Source: Pelargonium cotyledonis (lineage: Eukaryota > Streptophyta > Magnoliopsida > Geraniales > Geraniaceae). From it: a DNA stretch of 22,683 nucleotides. The notes below the pieces were generated by a model. That model made no database searches. It was not told the DNA's origin and was given only the letters and a program-made list of their open reading frames with translations. A program made the translations under genes and the position numbers. Below are positions 20,485 to 22,683 of this stretch, piece by piece; positions within the stretch are counted from its first letter, which is position 1, and the number at the start of each line of letters is the position of its first letter. The stretch covers positions 1 through 22,683 of the forward strand of contig JAYMTA010000969.1 of assembly GCA_036897625.1 (NCBI GenBank), in the 5' to 3' direction.

Positions 20485-21528
20485 AAGGTGAAGAGCAGTT
20501 TATTAGGAATCATGTCACATTTTGGAAGAATAGGTATGGAGATTGATGTTAAGACTCTTTATAATTATAGTATTGGCATGAAAGTGACAACTTTTGTGGG
20601 ATTTGATTTATGGAACAAACATGGTGGCTTTGGGAATCCTGTGTTAATGTCAAGAACATGTTTTACAACATGAAATGTGTTATCTGCACTGATGCTTAGG
20701 AAAAGTCATAGAAGAGAGGAATTTGGGATTCCCTAATATTGATTGGTTGGTTGGTTGGTTGGGTGTGGGTATATATTATGTTCTCAACTGAATGAAATTA
20801 TATATTATGTTGAATAAGATGGAGAGACCGCGGGTTTGGGTTGAATTGGGTCGGGTTTGGGTTAAACAACCATACTCTTTTACTATCATTTCTGTTTGTT
20901 GCAAAATCTAAAATGTTTTGACTCATTCATTCTTAAAATAAGTGTTATGGTTTATATTTTAAGAAGAAAAAGTAAGTATAATTTAGTTACTATCAATGAT
21001 TTAAAAACTGACTCGAACCGGATAGGCTATATCATAGATTATTCAAACACAGAATTTTTCGAAGAGAATAATAAATATGGGATATAATTATTTTGGTTTA
21101 CGCTTGGTCAAGTTTACGAGGAAATGCCAAGTTATCTAATTTGACCCGTACTAACTCTAATAAATTTGTGGAAGCGGAACAACCCGTTGAATTGAATTTG
21201 AATGATGTGTTGCATTCTTATCGCCAGTTTAGCTATTTGGCTTATACTCATAGCCATTGGCCACTACTATTGTCCAATTGCAATTATTAACAACAACAAC
21301 AACATTTCTAATTTAACTCTATTTGAGACATTAATTCTCATAACAACTACTACAACATTTCTAATTTCATTATTTACCAAAAGTTGACAAAATCTGCAAA
21401 TAAAATATATGTAAGAAACCTTAAGGAACACCAGAATGCACCTCTCAAATATCAGAAAACTGAGAGAGAGAATAATATCCATTTTGAAGCCCATACATAA
21501 TAAATATACATTAAAAAGAAATCAATAT
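20485..21528. other. Convergent intergenic region (ABCB8 and NDR1 3' ends)
   Basis: This holds the 3' UTRs of two convergent genes. An AATAAG at 20813-20818 could serve the ABCB transcript. There is a (TTGG)5 run at 20743-20762, then GGGTTT/GGGTC-rich wording at about 20832-20866. An (AAC)n stretch at about 21289-21303 is followed by a 14-bp direct repeat AACATTTCTAATTT (21301-21314 and 21354-21367). No gene is supported; reading frames here resemble nothing known. Confidence 0.6.
20743..20762 (+). repeat. (TTGG)5 microsatellite
   Basis: Five perfect TTGG units lie in the 3' region of the ABCB gene. Confidence 0.95.
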
Positions 21529-22179
21529 TCACCCAAAATTGAGTATCCCCAAGATCAAAAAACTCACCAGAACCCCAAAACGGAGAGACCAGCCAGAGCC
21601 ACCACCCAGCAGCGGCTCCGCCGCGCTCTTGAGCTTCACTCCCTTCTTGGCTTTGACCCTCGCGCCGCTACCGTCCACCCTCACCTTCCCGCCGGTCGCC
21701 AATTTGCGCCTCTTGGTCTTCCAAAACATGATCTTGAACCTCCCCGCCGTCGCCAAATCCACCCGGAACACAGTCAGCGTCTGGTTCTTCGCCACCAGAT
21801 CCGCCCACTCCACTCCATGGGTTTGCGCCGTCCCGTTCTTCTTGGCGCTCTTCTTGTGCCCCTGGTAGAATCTCGGCACCGTGTAGTTGGCGACCAGAGT
21901 GACGGACGATTCGTTGACCGTGAAGAAGGCAAGCTCGACGGCGTCGTAGAAGATGCCCTTGTCCTTGTTGGGGTTGTTGAGCTTGAGCAGGAATGTGATG
22001 TTGGTGTCGCCGACAATTGCGGGATTTTTGGATGTTGTGTTGAGAGCTGGGAGAGAGAATTGTTCGATGGAGAAGGTGGGGTCGGAGGTGCGGAGGCTGA
22101 GCCACAAGAAGAGGGCGGAGAGGCCCAGCGTGAGGAGGAAGTTGACGCAGCACCGGCAAGGGTACTCCGGCGACGTCAT
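21529..22179 (-). CDS. NDR1: NDR1-like membrane immunity protein (LEA-2/NHL family)
   Basis: A single-exon frame of 216 aa, with ATG at 22179 and TGA at 21531-21529. It matches Arabidopsis NDR1 (219 aa by memory) in order. A short cytosolic N-terminus has the CRCC cysteines (8-11). A signal-anchor helix follows (about 12-29, FLWLSLR at its end). Then come NPNKDKGIFYD (69-79), NYTVPRFYQGHKKSAKK (98-114), and FRVDL with RFKIMFWKTKR (138-157). A C-terminal hydrophobic segment (about 201-214) is expected for a GPI-anchor signal. Five N-glycosylation sequons are visible (47, 89, 98, 115, 132). Known role: a plasma-membrane protein required for resistance signalled by CC-NB-LRR receptors, through RIN4 association. 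The Arabidopsis NGD motif is not kept (DGS around 169-171). The gene is intronless and visibly GC-rich against AT-rich flanks. It converges on the ABCB gene. Confidence 0.93.
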   Translation of the reverse strand: MTSPEYPCRCCVNFLLTLGLSALFLWLSLRTSDPTFSIEQFSLPALNTTSKNPAIVGDTNITFLLKLNNPNKDKGIFYDAVELAFFTVNESSVTLVANYTVPRFYQGHKKSAKKNGTAQTHGVEWADLVAKNQTLTVFRVDLATAGRFKIMFWKTKRRKLATGGKVRVDGSGARVKAKKGVKLKSAAEPLLGGGSGWSLRFGVLVSFLILGILNFG

Positions 22180-22209
22180 CGTGGATCGGCGGTGTTGGGT
22201 TGAGGACTG

Positions 22210-22239
22210 TTTTGTTTTGTTTTGTTTTGTTTTATTTTG
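22210..22239 (-). repeat. TTTTG pentanucleotide repeat in NDR1 leader
   Basis: Six 5-bp units (one variant, TTTTA) lie 31-60 bp before the NDR1 start codon, read as CAAAA in the transcript. It probably lies within the 5' UTR and may be length-polymorphic. Confidence 0.9.
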
Positions 22240-22338
22240 TGAGTGGAATAATTATTGTGGTGTGTTGTTGGGGGTAGTATTGTCTTTTCAGGCAAAAGTG
22301 GAAGACTTGAGGACAAGAGTCTTTCTTTATTGATATTG

Positions 22339-22346
22339 TTTTTATA
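22339..22346 (-). promoter_or_regulatory. Candidate TATA box for NDR1
   Basis: The minus strand reads TATAAAAA here, about 160 bp upstream of the ATG, which would place the start site near 22310 and give a leader of about 130 nt. A second TATA-like word lies at about 22408-22418. Which is used cannot be told from sequence. Confidence 0.4.
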
Positions 22347-22683
22347 TTTTGTTCAGCATTAGCGATATGGAAAAATGCCGAGTGGTTGCTGTAATTATGT
22401 TTTTGTACTATATAAATGGGAAAATTATACATCCCACCAATCTTAGATAGATTTATTATACATATATACTTTAGAGATTAGTATGTAACTTTTACCACCT
22501 TTGTACTATGCCACATTTTTACACATCCAAATTTTCATCCAATTTTCCATTTGAGAAGTCAAAAAGATCAAAATACCCTCTAATTAAAAAATTTAATCAT
22601 GCCAAACAGACCCTTATCTCTAAAAAAAAAAAAAAAAAAACCTTACATGTCCGTTCTTCAACCCGAGGACGAGGGAGAGAGAA
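22347..22683. other. NDR1 upstream region and window end
   Basis: This is AT-rich noncoding sequence. A single WRKY W-box-type word (minus-strand TTGACT, 22557-22562) sits about 380 bp before the NDR1 ATG, and a run of about 19 A lies at 22622-22640. The final 40 bases become GA- and C-richer and could be the edge of another transcript, but nothing codable is seen. Confidence 0.45.

Noticed and set aside
20832-20866. GGGTTT-rich stretch resembling telomere repeat
   Set aside because: Units are irregular and lack the TTTAGGG heptamer; it looks like low-complexity 3' sequence.
21436-22203. 255-codon plus-strand open frame overlapping the NDR1-like gene
   Set aside because: It is antisense to a clearly recognised gene, is Arg-, Glu- and Gly-rich as GC-rich shadows are, and resembles no protein family.
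1-22683. CRISPR array, tRNA or rRNA gene, operon or prophage-like system
   Set aside because: No regularly spaced repeats, tRNA-like clover-leaf or rRNA sequence was seen. The gene structure is that of a plant nuclear chromosome.

Overview
This is a plant nuclear window, clearly from a eudicot. The genes have many short exons, GT-AG introns and AT-rich noncoding DNA, and the introns carry Stowaway-type MITEs. The protein styles resemble asterids, possibly Lamiales, but I could not run a search to place it. Splicing was reconstructed by hand from reading frames, splice dinucleotides and remembered family sequences. All exon phases close, apart from one single-base problem described below.

Layout. 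(1) 844-3178, plus strand: a five-exon bHLH transcription factor of the ILR3/bHLH105 type (236 aa), an iron-homeostasis regulator. (2) 4170-15499, plus strand: a twenty-exon gene for a 1211-aa chorein-N (UHRF1-binding-protein-1-like, BLTP3-type) bridge-like lipid transfer protein. Its introns hold three related Stowaway MITEs, a SINE-like retroposon beside a 5' splice site, and several small duplications. (3) 16156-20484, plus strand: a seven-exon full-size ABCB transporter of the ABCB8 type (1262 aa if one base is discounted). It has an extra T that breaks the frame in TM1 and one GC-AG intron. (4) 21529-22179, minus strand: an intronless, GC-rich NDR1-like immunity protein (216 aa), convergent with the ABCB gene.

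The intergenic stretches (1-597, 3179-4169, 15500-16155, 20485-21528, 22180-22683) contain no other gene I can support. They hold small inverted repeats, a roughly 100-bp imperfect foldback, duplicated G-box/E-box-like words before gene 2, a TTTTG repeat in the NDR1 leader and simple repeats.

The four genes look like ordinary unlinked-function plant neighbours, not a functional cluster, and I see no new multi-gene system. The most checkable oddities are the ABCB8 frameshift, its GC-AG intron, a stop-free 75-nt intron, the retroposon at a splice site, the repeated MITE insertions in one gene, and the foldback at 3592-3694.
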